Shown: positions 1 to 8,438, numbered from the stretch's first letter. The stretch: 64,000 bases of DNA from Dysosmobacter segnis (GCF_014297285.1 NZ_JACOQI010000011.1:43750-107749); one strand, 5' to 3'. Notes: generated by a model not told the origin, from the sequence alone. Numbers and translations: made by a program.

Positions 1-262
1 CCTTGTCAGCGACCTCGCTGCGGGCGGAGAGGATCAGCACCCGCGTCTCCCGGTCGGTCTGGCGAAGGGTACGGAGCACCGTCATGCCGTCCGCTCCCGG
101 CAGGTTCAGATCCAGCAGCACCAGATCGTACCGCTCCGAGCCAAGCAGGTCGATGGCGGTGTCACCGTCATAACAGGGATCCACACTGTAAGCAAGGCGG
201 CGGAGACTGCGGACGATGGTCTCACAAAGGGCACGTTCATCTTCAACTACAAGAATACGCAT
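1..262 (-). CDS. OmpR-type response regulator, N-terminal part (cut by window edge)
   Basis: The reverse strand from position 262 begins MRILVVEDE and runs through a receiver domain: the acidic pair near residues 8-9, the phosphoacceptor Asp in LLDLNLPGADG, and the switch Ser in LILSAR. The rest, normally a winged-helix DNA-binding domain, lies outside the window, so assignment to the OmpR/PhoB class rests on receiver similarity alone. It would be phosphorylated by a sensor kinase expected just upstream in the genome. It is divergent from the redox operon starting near 662. Confidence 0.8.
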   Translation of the reverse strand, partial: MRILVVEDERALCETIVRSLRRLAYSVDPCYDGDTAIDLLGSERYDLVLLDLNLPGADGMTVLRTLRQTDRETRVLILSARSEVADK

Positions 263-661
263 AAAAACCTCCGGCATAATAATCTGAGACTGTCAATAAA
301 GTGGTAAATTCTCCGCGACGGTAAGGTAGGGCAGCCGTTAGCGGCTGTGCCGCTTTACGGATGCTGCATACCCCTTGCGGGTGAAGGGTGTGCGCGGGAA
401 ACCCAAGAAGGGGAAACAGGCGAAGTGCCGCCGGTGGCGGATAAAACGAGCCTGTTTCGAGGAAGGCCCCGGTTTCTGGGTGCAAAGCGCACGGAAACCG
501 GCTGGGCCGACGGTGTATTCCTGCTCCACGCGTGGCGAAAAGGCTTTTTCAACACGCTGAGTGAACCATTTGTGTTCATTATAGCACAGGCAGATAAGAT
601 TTCTGTTAACTTTCTGTTCTTAACGAAAATCTTACATCTCCTGTGGTACAATAAGGCAGCA
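263..661. other. Intergenic region with a GC-rich block, no convincing gene
   Basis: The stretch between the divergent genes holds a ~260-nt GC-rich block (about 300-560) full of short self-complementary segments, for example the two halves of GCAGCCGTTAGCGGCTG near 331-347. It is flanked by AT-rich sequence. Reading frames are open on both strands but have no ribosome site and no recognisable domain. The AT-rich 560-660 part probably carries the promoter of the downstream redox operon. The block may be a dispersed genomic repeat or a structured RNA; neither can be shown here. Confidence 0.4.
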
Positions 662-826
662 ATGAAGGGAGTGAGCAAATTGCCGCAATCGAAAAAGACG
701 ATGGCACAGGTCGGTTTGCTGTTGGCCGGGGCTGCCATGGTGTGCGTCGGCGTACTGCGGGGCGAAACGGCCACGGTGCTGAGCAAGGCCATTAAAGTAT
801 GTCTGGAGTGTGTGGGTATTGGATAA
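662..826 (+). CDS. Short CD1871A-type CXXC membrane protein
   Basis: A 54-residue protein with one hydrophobic segment (VGLLLAGAAMVCVGVLRG) followed by a conserved tail ending CLECVGIG. This matches the small CD1871A family of CXXC proteins found in clostridia. The two tail cysteines are a likely thiol/disulfide relay at the outer face of the membrane. An alternative TTG start at 680 has a better-placed GGAG site and would give 48 residues. The gene overlaps the next one by 17 nt, so they are probably translationally coupled. Together with the 4Fe-4S protein and the TlpA-like lipoprotein it forms a compact redox operon. Confidence 0.75.
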   Translation: MKGVSKLPQSKKTMAQVGLLLAGAAMVCVGVLRGETATVLSKAIKVCLECVGIG

Positions 827-1730
827 AAAGCATCAAACAATTTCCCATCTCCTTGCCCGCTGGCGGGGATGGATCCAGGCGGGGGCGGCACTGCTGACCA
901 ATCTTCACCTGCCGAACTTCTTTAAGGGAAGTCTTTATCAGGGGGCGGGAAAAACCGTCTGCGTGCCGGGGCTGAACTGCTATTCCTGTCCCGCGGCGTC
1001 CGGGGCCTGTCCTATCGGGGCGTTTCAGGCGGTGGTGGGCTCATCGAAGTTCCGTTTCTCCTATTATATCACAGGCTTTCTCATCCTGTTAGGGGTTTTG
1101 CTGGGACGCTTCATCTGCGGCTTTCTCTGCCCCTTCGGATGGTTTCAGGAGCTGCTGCATAAAATCCCCACGAAAAAGCTCTCCACAAAGAAACTGAAGC
1201 CCCTGACCTATCTCAAATACGCCGTTTTGCTGGTGATGGTCGTTTTACTGCCGGCGTTTTTGGTGAACGACGTGGGTATGGGGGACCCCTTTTTCTGCAA
1301 GTACCTCTGTCCGCAGGGCGTGCTGGAGGGGGCGATCCCGCTGTCCCTTGCCAATTCCGGCATCCGGGCAGCGCTGGGCAAGCTGTTTACATGGAAGCTC
1401 GGCATTTTACTGGCGGTGGTTGCGCTGAGTGTGGTGTTCTACCGGCCGTTTTGCAAATGGCTCTGCCCGCTGGGGGCGTTCTACGCCCTGTTCAACAGAG
1501 TGTCCCTATTCCAGATGAAGGTGGACGAAAATAAGTGCGTTTCCTGCGGGAAATGCGCCAGAGCCTGCAAGATGGATGTGGACGTGACGAAAACGCCCAA
1601 CCATACCGAGTGTATCCGCTGCGGGATGTGCGTCAGCGCTTGTCCCACCGGGGCCGTGAGCTTCCGCTATGGCTTTGGAGACGGAAAACAAAATATCAAC
1701 ATTGAAGAAAACACGGAGGAATCAACATGA
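810..1730 (+). CDS. NapH-like 4Fe-4S membrane protein
   Basis: A 306-residue polytopic membrane protein. It contains two CxxxCP motifs at membrane boundaries (CGFLCPFGW and CKWLCPLGA), characteristic of NapH/CcoG-type proteins, and a C-terminal cytoplasmic ferredoxin domain with two clusters: CVSCGKCARACK (about residues 243-254) and CIRCGMCVSACP (about 270-281). Such proteins pass electrons between cytoplasmic ferredoxin and exported thiol proteins. GTG start at 810 after GGAG. It overlaps the CXXC peptide upstream and the TlpA-like gene downstream (4 nt), implying one transcript and possibly one complex that powers extracytoplasmic disulfide reduction. Confidence 0.88.
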   Translation: MWVLDKKHQTISHLLARWRGWIQAGAALLTNLHLPNFFKGSLYQGAGKTVCVPGLNCYSCPAASGACPIGAFQAVVGSSKFRFSYYITGFLILLGVLLGRFICGFLCPFGWFQELLHKIPTKKLSTKKLKPLTYLKYAVLLVMVVLLPAFLVNDVGMGDPFFCKYLCPQGVLEGAIPLSLANSGIRAALGKLFTWKLGILLAVVALSVVFYRPFCKWLCPLGAFYALFNRVSLFQMKVDENKCVSCGKCARACKMDVDVTKTPNHTECIRCGMCVSACPTGAVSFRYGFGDGKQNINIEENTEEST

Positions 1731-2617
1731 AGATGAAGAAATTGACCGCGCTGCTGCTGGCAACGCTGATGGTGCTGTCCCTGGCCGCCTGCGGCGCGAA
1801 GGGTGACAGCAAGACCGAAAACAGCGGCGACACGGCCCAGACGGAGGAGGCCGCCGCCACCCACAAGTCCCTGATGGATCGGGAGAATGAGATCCTGTCG
1901 GAGAACACGGAGCTTTGGGAAAAGGTCTTTCTGGCGGCGGACAAGGGCATGGCCATGATCGAGGACGGCAAGAATTACGGCGATTTCCTGCTGGACACCA
2001 TCGAATCCGCCAAGGACCAGTTCAGCGATGAGGAATACGCGCTGCTGAAGAAGTCCGCGCAGGAGATCAGCGAGATCGAGAATAAGCTGACCGAGCTGGA
2101 AAAGCAGCATCCCGAAATTCTGAATGAGGAGACCGACGCCAACGGCGATGTGCAGAAGTTCCCCTCCTTTGAGGGCAAGGATCTGGACGGCAACGAGGTC
2201 AAGAGCGACGAGCTGTTCTCCGCCAACGCCGTCACCGTGGTGAATTTCTGGTTTACCACCTGCAGCCCCTGCGTGGGTGAGCTTGGCGAGCTGGACGCGC
2301 TGAACAAGGAGCTGGCGGACAAGGGCGGCGCGCTCATCGGCGTCAACGCCTTTACGCTGGACGGCGACGAGACGGCCATCGCCGACGCGAAGGACGTGTT
2401 GGCCAAGAAGGGCGCCACCTATCAGAACGTGTATTTCGATTCCAGCAGCCCGGCGGGAGCCTTTACCGCCAACATCTTCGCCTTCCCCACCACCTATGTA
2501 GTGGATCGGAACGGCAACATCGTGGGTGAGCCCATCGTAGGTGCCATCACCGAGAAGAATCAGGCGGAGACGCTGCAATCCCTCATCGATCAGGCCATCG
2601 CCGCCGACGCGGGCTGA
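1727..2617 (+). CDS. TlpA-like thioredoxin-fold lipoprotein
   Basis: A 296-residue lipoprotein with an N-terminal signal peptide and lipobox LAAC. A helical, Glu/Lys-rich linker of about 100 residues follows, then a redoxin domain whose active site is CSPC (Cys179 and Cys182). The domain has the usual cis-Pro region FPTTYVVD and resembles TlpA/ResA thiol-disulfide reductases. Its start overlaps the 4Fe-4S protein by 4 nt. Inference: electrons reach it through the 4Fe-4S protein and the CXXC peptide; its disulfide substrate is unknown. Confidence 0.88.
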   Translation: MKMKKLTALLLATLMVLSLAACGAKGDSKTENSGDTAQTEEAAATHKSLMDRENEILSENTELWEKVFLAADKGMAMIEDGKNYGDFLLDTIESAKDQFSDEEYALLKKSAQEISEIENKLTELEKQHPEILNEETDANGDVQKFPSFEGKDLDGNEVKSDELFSANAVTVVNFWFTTCSPCVGELGELDALNKELADKGGALIGVNAFTLDGDETAIADAKDVLAKKGATYQNVYFDSSSPAGAFTANIFAFPTTYVVDRNGNIVGEPIVGAITEKNQAETLQSLIDQAIAADAG

Positions 2618-2649
2618 GAAAAGTCCAAATGACATTCGCTTGTACCCCA

Positions 2650-2682
2650 AAAAGAGCTGACTGCAATGCAGTCAGCTCTTTT
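2650..2682. terminator. Bidirectional intrinsic terminator
   Basis: A 12-bp perfect stem (GAGCTGACTGCA with TGCAGTCAGCTC) is flanked by A-run and T-run. It sits between the convergent redox operon and phnE and can serve both strands. Confidence 0.9.
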
Positions 2683-2685
2683 ATA

Positions 2686-4212
2686 TTACCGGCGGAGGGA
2701 GGTGGAGAGGCGGTCAATGCGCCAGACCAGCAGAATCAGTCCAAGGGCGATGGCCCCGGCCTCGCTCCATTTGTAGTGGTTCATGGCGAAGATCAAAGGC
2801 GCGCCGATGCCGCCCGCGCCCACCAGTCCCAGAACCGACGCTTCCCGGATGTTCACGTCGAAGCGGTACAGCACCGCCGAGGCCAACGCCGGGAGCAGCT
2901 GGGGGAGCACGGCGTACCGGATGCGGAGCAGGAGGGGGACGCCCATGGCCTCTAAGGCGTGATAAGCCCGAAAGTCCAGCGCTTCAATGGCCTCCGTGAA
3001 CCGTTTGCTCAAAAGACCAACGCTGCAAACGCCCAGAGTGAGCACGCCGGTAAAGGGGCCGGGACCGGCCACCCGAATAAAGATCAGACCGTAGATCAGG
3101 AAAGGAACAGAGCGGATCGCCATGATGACCACCCGGAACAGCAGTGCCGGGAGCTTTGGCATCAGGCAGGGGGTAGAGAGGAAAGACAGGGGCACTGCGA
3201 TAACTGTTCCGGCGCAGGTGCCCACCAGAGCGATGCACACGGTCTCCAGCAGCAGGTACCCCAAGCCACTGGTATCCGTCTCAAAGAAGAAAGCCCAGTC
3301 GGGGTGGAACAGGCCGGAAATCATGGCCTGCACCGCCCGGGGGCTGATATGGGAGAAGTCCGGGGGCTGGAGAGACAGCGTACAGACCAAAGCCAGCAGA
3401 ACGGCAGCGCCGGTGAGGAGCCGCTTCCCAAGGGGAGACAGGCTCCGTTCCTCCCGGATGATCTGGGACAGCAGGCCGCTGATCCCCTCGATGACGCAGA
3501 CGGTGAGGAACAGGAAAAACAGGATCATGCCCACCTTGCCGTATTCCAGCCATGAAATTTTTTCGTTCAGCAGCAGACCGATGCCTCCGGCCCCTACATA
3601 GCCCAGAATGGAACTGTGGCGCACGTTGGTCTCCAACAGGTACAGGACATTGGAGAAATAGGATGGGGCGATCCCCGGCACAACGGCCCGCCAGTAGACT
3701 TTGGCAGGCACCGCGCCCATGGCGCACAGAGCGTGGTAGGGGGCCAGTTCCGCCGATTCGATGTCCTCATAGGTCAGCCGGGTCAAAATGGCAAAGGTGT
3801 AGACCGTAATGGCCACGGTACCGGAGAAGGTGCCCAAGCCAAACAAGAACGTAGCCAGCAGCGCTAAAATCAGCGTAGGGAAGGAGCGGAGCACCTGCAC
3901 CAGCAGCCGCAGCGTCCACCGGAGCGGCTTGGGGGCATGGAGATTTTCTGCGCACAGGGGGGCCAGCAGCAGCGCCAGAAACGATCCCAGCGCCGTGCCG
4001 GTGACGGACATCTGCACCGTAGCCAGCAGCGGGGACAGGATTCGGGGGGCATACCCCCAATCCGGCGGGAGCATGGCGGAGATCAGGTCCGTCAGATGGC
4101 TCCGCCGCGCCCAGAACAGGGCGAGGGAGCAGTTGGTGAACCGCGCCGCAGCCAGCAGCAGAAGGAAAAGTGCCAGCGTCCGCAGCCAGCGCTTTCCGGA
4201 GGAACGGGTCAT
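2686..4212 (-). CDS. phnE: Phosphonate-type ABC transporter permease, tandem-duplicated PhnE
   Basis: A 508-residue membrane protein made of two PhnE-like permease halves in one chain. Each half carries the EAA-type loop that contacts the ATPase (YHALCAMGAVPAKVYW in the first, YHALEAMGVPLLLRIRY in the second) and the family signature VGAGGIG. Most phn systems use a single-domain PhnE dimer or two separate genes, so this is a fused pair. It overlaps phnC by 4 nt and ends the phnD-phnC-phnE unit. The substrate could be phosphonate, phosphite or another small organophosphate. Confidence 0.88.
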   Translation of the reverse strand: MTRSSGKRWLRTLALFLLLLAAARFTNCSLALFWARRSHLTDLISAMLPPDWGYAPRILSPLLATVQMSVTGTALGSFLALLLAPLCAENLHAPKPLRWTLRLLVQVLRSFPTLILALLATFLFGLGTFSGTVAITVYTFAILTRLTYEDIESAELAPYHALCAMGAVPAKVYWRAVVPGIAPSYFSNVLYLLETNVRHSSILGYVGAGGIGLLLNEKISWLEYGKVGMILFFLFLTVCVIEGISGLLSQIIREERSLSPLGKRLLTGAAVLLALVCTLSLQPPDFSHISPRAVQAMISGLFHPDWAFFFETDTSGLGYLLLETVCIALVGTCAGTVIAVPLSFLSTPCLMPKLPALLFRVVIMAIRSVPFLIYGLIFIRVAGPGPFTGVLTLGVCSVGLLSKRFTEAIEALDFRAYHALEAMGVPLLLRIRYAVLPQLLPALASAVLYRFDVNIREASVLGLVGAGGIGAPLIFAMNHYKWSEAGAIALGLILLVWRIDRLSTSLRR

Positions 4213-4961
4213 GGCTGATCCTCCTGACGGTGGTAGACGGCGGCGAGGATCTCCTTCGCCGGGGTGTCCGCCGGGGCGTCCAGCACCACGGTTCCTTGGT
4301 TCAGGCCGATGAGACGGCTGGAAAATTCTTGTGACAGCTCCAGATTGTGGCTGTTCATGAGAACGGTCAGCTTTTGATCCTGCTGAATGTCCCGGAGCAA
4401 TTCTAAAATCTGCCGTCCGGTGACGGGGTCCAAGGACGCTACCGGCTCGTCCGCCAGCAGCAGCGCGGGATGCCGCATCAGCGCCCGGGCGATGGCTACC
4501 CGCTGCTTTTGACCGCCGGAGAGGTTCTTCACCGGCTCGTGGACCTTGTCGGCAAGGCCCACCCGCTCCAGCAGGGCGTCCGCCTCGGCGACGCGCTCCT
4601 TTCCGAAAAAGCCGCAGACCGCCGGGAGGAACGCCATGTCCGGCAGACAGGCGTTCAACACGTTCTGGCGGCAGGTGGCATTTTCCACCAGTGCGAAATC
4701 CTGATAGATGGTGCCGATGGTGGTCTGAATGGCCCGGCGGGTCCTGCGGTCGGCAGACTCAAAGTGAACGCCGTTTACCAGAATGGCACCGCCGTCACAG
4801 CGGAGAGAACCGTTGAGGATGCGGAACAGGGTGGTTTTGCCCGCACCGGAGGGACCGATCACAGATACAAAATCCCCCTGACTGACGGAAAAGCTGGCGT
4901 CGGTCAGGGCGAGGGTGCGGTTTTGAAATTCTTTACGGACATGTTGGACTTCCAGCAGCAT
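4209..4961 (-). CDS. phnC: Phosphonate-type ABC transporter ATP-binding protein
   Basis: A 250-residue ABC ATPase. Walker A is GPSGAGKT (about residues 37-44), the signature is LSGGQKQR, Walker B is ALLLADEP, and the switch His is in NSHNLE. Length and sequence match the PhnC family. It energises the fused permease that follows with a 4-nt overlap. A hairpin lies just upstream in the gap after phnD. Confidence 0.9.
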   Translation of the reverse strand: MLLEVQHVRKEFQNRTLALTDASFSVSQGDFVSVIGPSGAGKTTLFRILNGSLRCDGGAILVNGVHFESADRRTRRAIQTTIGTIYQDFALVENATCRQNVLNACLPDMAFLPAVCGFFGKERVAEADALLERVGLADKVHEPVKNLSGGQKQRVAIARALMRHPALLLADEPVASLDPVTGRQILELLRDIQQDQKLTVLMNSHNLELSQEFSSRLIGLNQGTVVLDAPADTPAKEILAAVYHRQEDQP

Positions 4962-4974
4962 AAATAGCCTTTCA

Positions 4975-5003
4975 GCCCCGCGGCTCCTGAGAAGCCGCGG
5001 GGC
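4975..5003 (-). promoter_or_regulatory. Intercistronic hairpin between phnD and phnC
   Basis: A strong 11-bp perfect stem (GCCCCGCGGCT with AGCCGCGGGGC) lies between phnD and phnC. In the reading direction of the operon it is not followed by a T-run, so it is more likely an RNA-stabilising or processing hairpin that favours the binding-protein transcript than a full terminator. Confidence 0.6.
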
Positions 5004-5025
5004 AAGTGTTTTTTAAAGGGGGGAC

Positions 5026-6090
5026 TTAGCCTTCCAGAGACTTCAGCAGCTCCTGCGCGGCCCGCTCGCCGTCATAATCGGAATCCTGACCCCAGGTGTA
5101 GCCCACCTGACTGAACACACTGATGATCTCCCGGCCCTCGTCGGTGTCGGCGATCTCGATGAAGCTTTCGCCCAGCGCCTTGCGGAAATCCTCATCCGCC
5201 ATGGTATCGGAGTTCTTGCTGTAAGCGATCATATCGTTGTAGATGCCCTCGGTGACGCCGATAACGCCGGTCTGCTCCACCATGGGAGCGGTGCCGCCCA
5301 GCTCGCTCTCCCACTTGGGGGCGTTCTTGATGCGGATGTGGCCGAAGGAAACCATCACGTCCACCTGACCGGCGGCCAGACGGGCCACGGAAGTGGTGTG
5401 AGAGTCAGACTGGACCACGTGCTCCAGATCGCTGATGCCCTTGCCGTAGTGATCCTGGAGCCACAGGCAGGGATAGATGTAGCCGGAGGCGGAGGTGGGG
5501 CTGAGGACGGACCAGGTGGCGCTGTTGAGATCATCCCAGGTCAGTTCTTCACCGGCATTGACCTTGGCCTGCAGTTCCTGACCCTTTTCGCTGGGACCGG
5601 CCAGAATGATGCAGCGGTAATAGGTGCTCATATCCTTGGTGTTTTCCTCGATGGTGCCGTCATTCCAGTCAGCAGGGTTCTCGGAATCCTTGTTGATGGC
5701 ATAGCGCAGAGCGGTGAGCAGCACATCGCAATCGTCGGAGAAGAGGACGTAGTTGCCGCCGGAGATGAAGCCGATGTCGGCGCTGCCGGCGCTGAGGGCC
5801 TCGCCCACGGCGGTGTAGCTGGTGCCCACGGTCATGTCGATGTCCTTCACGTCATAGCCCTTTTCCAGAAGCTTTGCCTGAAGCAGCTGCTCCAGAGGCT
5901 CCGTGGCGGTGGTGATCTGGTCCGCGTCGGCGTAGGGGGAGAAAGCGATCTTCAGAGAGGGGATCTCCTTCACACCGGTCTCACCGGCGCTTTCCGTGTC
6001 ATTCTCCGCCGGGATCTGCTTGCCGGCGCAGCCGGTGGCGAGCCCCAGGCACAGGGCCAGGGTCAGAATACTTGCAAGAAACTTTTTCAT
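5026..6090 (-). CDS. phnD: PhnD-like phosphate/phosphonate-binding lipoprotein
   Basis: A 354-residue solute-binding protein with signal peptide and lipobox (LATGC), then a PhnD-type periplasmic-binding fold (IAFSPYADADQI, GYDVKDIDMTVG, SADIGFISGGNYV). Start chosen at the ATG preceded by GGAGG; an upstream in-frame extension runs back into the leader and lacks a ribosome site. It is the first gene of the transporter. Expression is probably controlled by the leader structure and terminator 40-225 nt upstream. The ligand cannot be read from sequence. Confidence 0.88.
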   Translation of the reverse strand: MKKFLASILTLALCLGLATGCAGKQIPAENDTESAGETGVKEIPSLKIAFSPYADADQITTATEPLEQLLQAKLLEKGYDVKDIDMTVGTSYTAVGEALSAGSADIGFISGGNYVLFSDDCDVLLTALRYAINKDSENPADWNDGTIEENTKDMSTYYRCIILAGPSEKGQELQAKVNAGEELTWDDLNSATWSVLSPTSASGYIYPCLWLQDHYGKGISDLEHVVQSDSHTTSVARLAAGQVDVMVSFGHIRIKNAPKWESELGGTAPMVEQTGVIGVTEGIYNDMIAYSKNSDTMADEDFRKALGESFIEIADTDEGREIISVFSQVGYTWGQDSDYDGERAAQELLKSLEG

Positions 6091-6128
6091 GGGATTTACC
6101 TCCAGATTTGATTTTCTGCTCAAAGCGC

Positions 6129-6155
6129 AAAAAAATATGTGCCTTGCAGCACATA
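6129..6155 (-). terminator. Leader terminator upstream of phnD
   Basis: On the reverse strand TATGTGC pairs with GCACATA around a TGCAAG loop and is followed directly by a run of seven T. It lies 39 nt before the phnD start, inside the transcribed leader. That position is typical of an attenuator switched by an upstream RNA structure. Confidence 0.75.
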
Positions 6156-6187
6156 CCGAATTTGACTTCAAGCAGATGCTGACAGCT

Positions 6188-6315
6188 CCCCCGGCGTCAC
6201 CGGGGGAAACAGGGGCGGTCGATCCTTACTGGGATCCTCTCAACCCGGAACACGGGTTCCCTCGCAATCTGGTTTCGTCATCAATCTGAGCGCGGCGCCA
6301 AGGCGCTCCCCTTTT
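6188..6315 (-). promoter_or_regulatory. Structured phnD leader, candidate riboswitch of unidentified class
   Basis: Reading the reverse strand, AAAAGGGG (6315-6308) can pair with CCCCTGTTT (6215-6207), closing a ~110-nt domain. Inside lie three further hairpins: AGCGC with GCGCT (6308-6289), AACCCG with CGGGTT (6258-6242) and GATCC with GGATC (6236-6221). A GC-rich hairpin (6206-6188) and the terminator at 6129 follow. A multi-branched domain plus terminator ahead of a transporter operon is riboswitch-like. The consensus sequences of the TPP, SAM, cobalamin, guanidine and Mn classes were not matched convincingly by eye. Confidence 0.5.
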
Positions 6316-6473
6316 CACCGCATTCCGTAACCGTGGATTACCTTACCACACTCTTCCGCAAAATACAAGCGCAAATCCGCAAATAACCGACAAAAACGGG
6401 ACATTGTGTTCCTATGACTGGTTTTGGGAGACAGCTTTACAAATTTGCCGCAGCTCGCCGGGGAGACAACGAA

Positions 6474-6511
6474 CCCCGGCAGGCCATCATAAGCGTGGCG
6501 GCCTGCCGGGG
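6474..6511 (-). terminator. Terminator-like hairpin after the PHP-domain gene
   Basis: A 12-bp perfect GC stem (CCCCGGCAGGCC with GGCCTGCCGGGG) with a 14-nt loop lies 35 nt beyond the PHP gene stop. The trailing sequence on that strand is only weakly T-rich. Confidence 0.65.
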
Positions 6512-6546
6512 ATTCAAAGTCAGTCATTATTCTGATGGGAAGGCAA

Positions 6547-7269
6547 TTACTTGCCCTGACGCATTTCCTCGTCGATATCAATGAGATCCTGGAAATCCGG
6601 GCCCCAGAGACGGAAGTTTCCAGACTCGATCATTGCCTTATATTGGAAGGAGTCCCGGACCCGCTCCGGCAGGATGACGCCCGCACGGGCCTCATCACCG
6701 TCCTGATGGGTGTCAGATCCGGCCAGACGGAAATAGTTGGGATGGCGGCGGCACAGCTCCACGCCCCGGTCGCTGTGATTTTCGTGGCGGGGGTTGCCGT
6801 TGATGATCTCCGTGCCGTCCACAGCGTCCTCAAACACGGTGGTGTTGCCGTCCCGGTAGGGGTGGGCGTGGATGATGAGGACCTCATTGTGGAATTTCTC
6901 GTAGAATTCCCGGGCACTGGTGCAGCACATATAGGGGTTGGAGCGAAGCCAGTCCTCGTCGATGCCGTACACCAGATAGTCATTGTCATTCTGGGGGAAG
7001 CGCAGCTCGGCGCCCAAAATCACATCGAAGCCCAGCTCGTCACCCCGCTTTTTGGAGGCCTTGTAGCCGGAGAGATAGTGGTCCATGGCCTTCTGCCAGT
7101 CATGCTCCGTGTCGATGCGGGAGAGGTACTCCGGATGCAGATGGTCTGTGACCACCAGACCGGAAAAGCCGTGCTTCACATAGCGCTCCACAACGTCGGC
7201 GGCAGGCAGATGGCCGCATTTGCTGGTTTCCGCAGTATGGGTATGAGGATCGTAAAGATAACCTTGCAT
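6547..7269 (-). CDS. PHP-domain phosphoesterase-like protein
   Basis: A 240-residue protein with the PHP metal-binding motifs: DPHTHT near the N terminus, VVTDHLH about residues 37-43, the mid-chain HAHPYRD, and a C-terminal GSDTHQ. PHP enzymes such as HisK-type phosphatases and YcdX hydrolyse phosphate esters using bound divalent metals. It lies downstream of the LacI-type regulator on the same strand, 55 nt away, so it is probably co-transcribed and belongs to the same organophosphate programme. The substrate is unknown. Confidence 0.85.
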   Translation of the reverse strand: MQGYLYDPHTHTAETSKCGHLPAADVVERYVKHGFSGLVVTDHLHPEYLSRIDTEHDWQKAMDHYLSGYKASKKRGDELGFDVILGAELRFPQNDNDYLVYGIDEDWLRSNPYMCCTSAREFYEKFHNEVLIIHAHPYRDGNTTVFEDAVDGTEIINGNPRHENHSDRGVELCRRHPNYFRLAGSDTHQDGDEARAGVILPERVRDSFQYKAMIESGNFRLWGPDFQDLIDIDEEMRQGK

Positions 7270-7324
7270 GGTTGGATGTTCCTTTCTACCAGGGGCGGCA
7301 GGCCGTCCCGAATTTACAGTGAGA

Positions 7325-8341
7325 TCACTTGGAGGGATCCAGCTTCCGGCAGGTGCCCCGCTGGATCAGCGTCGGCAGCAGGATCTGGTGGACATAGCCC
7401 TGAGTGCCGTTTTCAATTTTGTCCCGGAGCATATCCACCGCCTGCACCGCCATGTCCCGCTTGGGCTGGTCAACGGTGGTCAGGTCGATGCGGGAGAGGG
7501 CCGTGGCGCTGATGTTATCGAAGCCGATGAGGCTCAGATGCCCCGGAATATCAATGCCCATTTCATCTGCCGCCGTCAGAATACCCAAGGCATTGGAGTC
7601 CGTGGCGGCAAAGACTGCGGTGCAGTCCAGAGGCTTCCGGAACAGCTCCTTGGCCAGCTGATATCCGCCCTGAATGGAAGAGCGGGAATATTCGCTGTTG
7701 AAAAAATGAGGCGTGAGGTCAAATTCATGACAGGCCTTCATATATCCGTCCGCTCGGAGCTGATGAGTCGTGGAACCGGGACGCTGGCCGAAATAGAGAA
7801 TGTCCTGGTGGCCCAGCTCATAGAGGTATTGGGTACCCAGATAGGTGCCCCGGCTGTTGTCAACGGCCACATAGCTCTGGGGCTGGCTCCGCAGGTTTTC
7901 ACTGAGGAACACCGTGGGGACCTGGTCCAGATAAGACTTGAGGTTATCGTAGGATTTAGAGCTCTGAGGGACGATGAGGATCCCGTCCACCTGCCGGCCC
8001 AGCAGCAGCTTGAACACGGTCTTTTCCTGCTTCAGGTCCGGACCGGAATCACAGAGCATGATATTATAACCGTGGGCACGGGCGCTGACTTCCGCGTGGT
8101 AGGCAAGCTCCGACATGAACTGGTTGTCCACAGAGGGGACCACAAGTCCGATGAGGTTGGTGCGCTTGGTCACCATGGACCTGGCCACAAAGTTGGTGGT
8201 GTAGCCCATCTCATCGCACAGCTTCAGAACCCGTTCCCGGGTCTCGCTGCCGATCTGGGAGCTGCCGGAAAGGGCACGGGATACGGTAGCATAGGAGACG
8301 CCTGCTGCTTTGGCGACATCCTTTAATGTTACATTTTTCAT
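7325..8341 (-). CDS. LacI-family transcriptional regulator
   Basis: A 338-residue LacI/GalR protein. An N-terminal helix-turn-helix (VTLKDVAKAAGVSYATVSRAL) and hinge helix are followed by a periplasmic-binding-type effector domain (LIGLVVPSVDNQF, VDGILIVPQ, AVFAATDSNALGI, LIGFDNI). ATG start at 8341 after AAGGGAG. GCAAACGTTT-type half-palindromes occur in its own leader, at the divergent HAD operon promoter and at the transporter promoter near 18.7 kb, so it is the obvious repressor of all three. The inducer is presumably a sugar phosphate or other imported compound. Confidence 0.93.
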   Translation of the reverse strand: MKNVTLKDVAKAAGVSYATVSRALSGSSQIGSETRERVLKLCDEMGYTTNFVARSMVTKRTNLIGLVVPSVDNQFMSELAYHAEVSARAHGYNIMLCDSGPDLKQEKTVFKLLLGRQVDGILIVPQSSKSYDNLKSYLDQVPTVFLSENLRSQPQSYVAVDNSRGTYLGTQYLYELGHQDILYFGQRPGSTTHQLRADGYMKACHEFDLTPHFFNSEYSRSSIQGGYQLAKELFRKPLDCTAVFAATDSNALGILTAADEMGIDIPGHLSLIGFDNISATALSRIDLTTVDQPKRDMAVQAVDMLRDKIENGTQGYVHQILLPTLIQRGTCRKLDPSK

Positions 8342-8373
8342 AAAGTTGACTCCCTTGCGAAGGTTGTGTTTGT

Positions 8374-8386
8374 GCAAACGTTTCCG
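8374..8386. promoter_or_regulatory. LacI-type operator in the regulator leader
   Basis: GCAAACGTTTCC, a slightly imperfect copy of the palindrome at 8581-8596, lies 33 nt upstream of the lacI-type start and downstream of its promoter. This suggests negative autoregulation. Confidence 0.65.
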
Positions 8387-8438
8387 ACTTTTTAGGAAAA
8401 TTGGCAGAAAAAACTGCCAAGGTACTTCAGACGAATCA

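Noticed and set aside
347..661. Upstream extension of the CXXC protein frame
   Set aside because: The extension has no ribosome site, and family members start close to the hydrophobic helix; it crosses the GC-rich intergenic block.
6188..6315. Standard TPP riboswitch
   Set aside because: GCTCAGATT and GCGAGGGAA are only loosely similar to the TPP motifs, and the conserved CTGAT...AAT.CCAGCG segment is not present.
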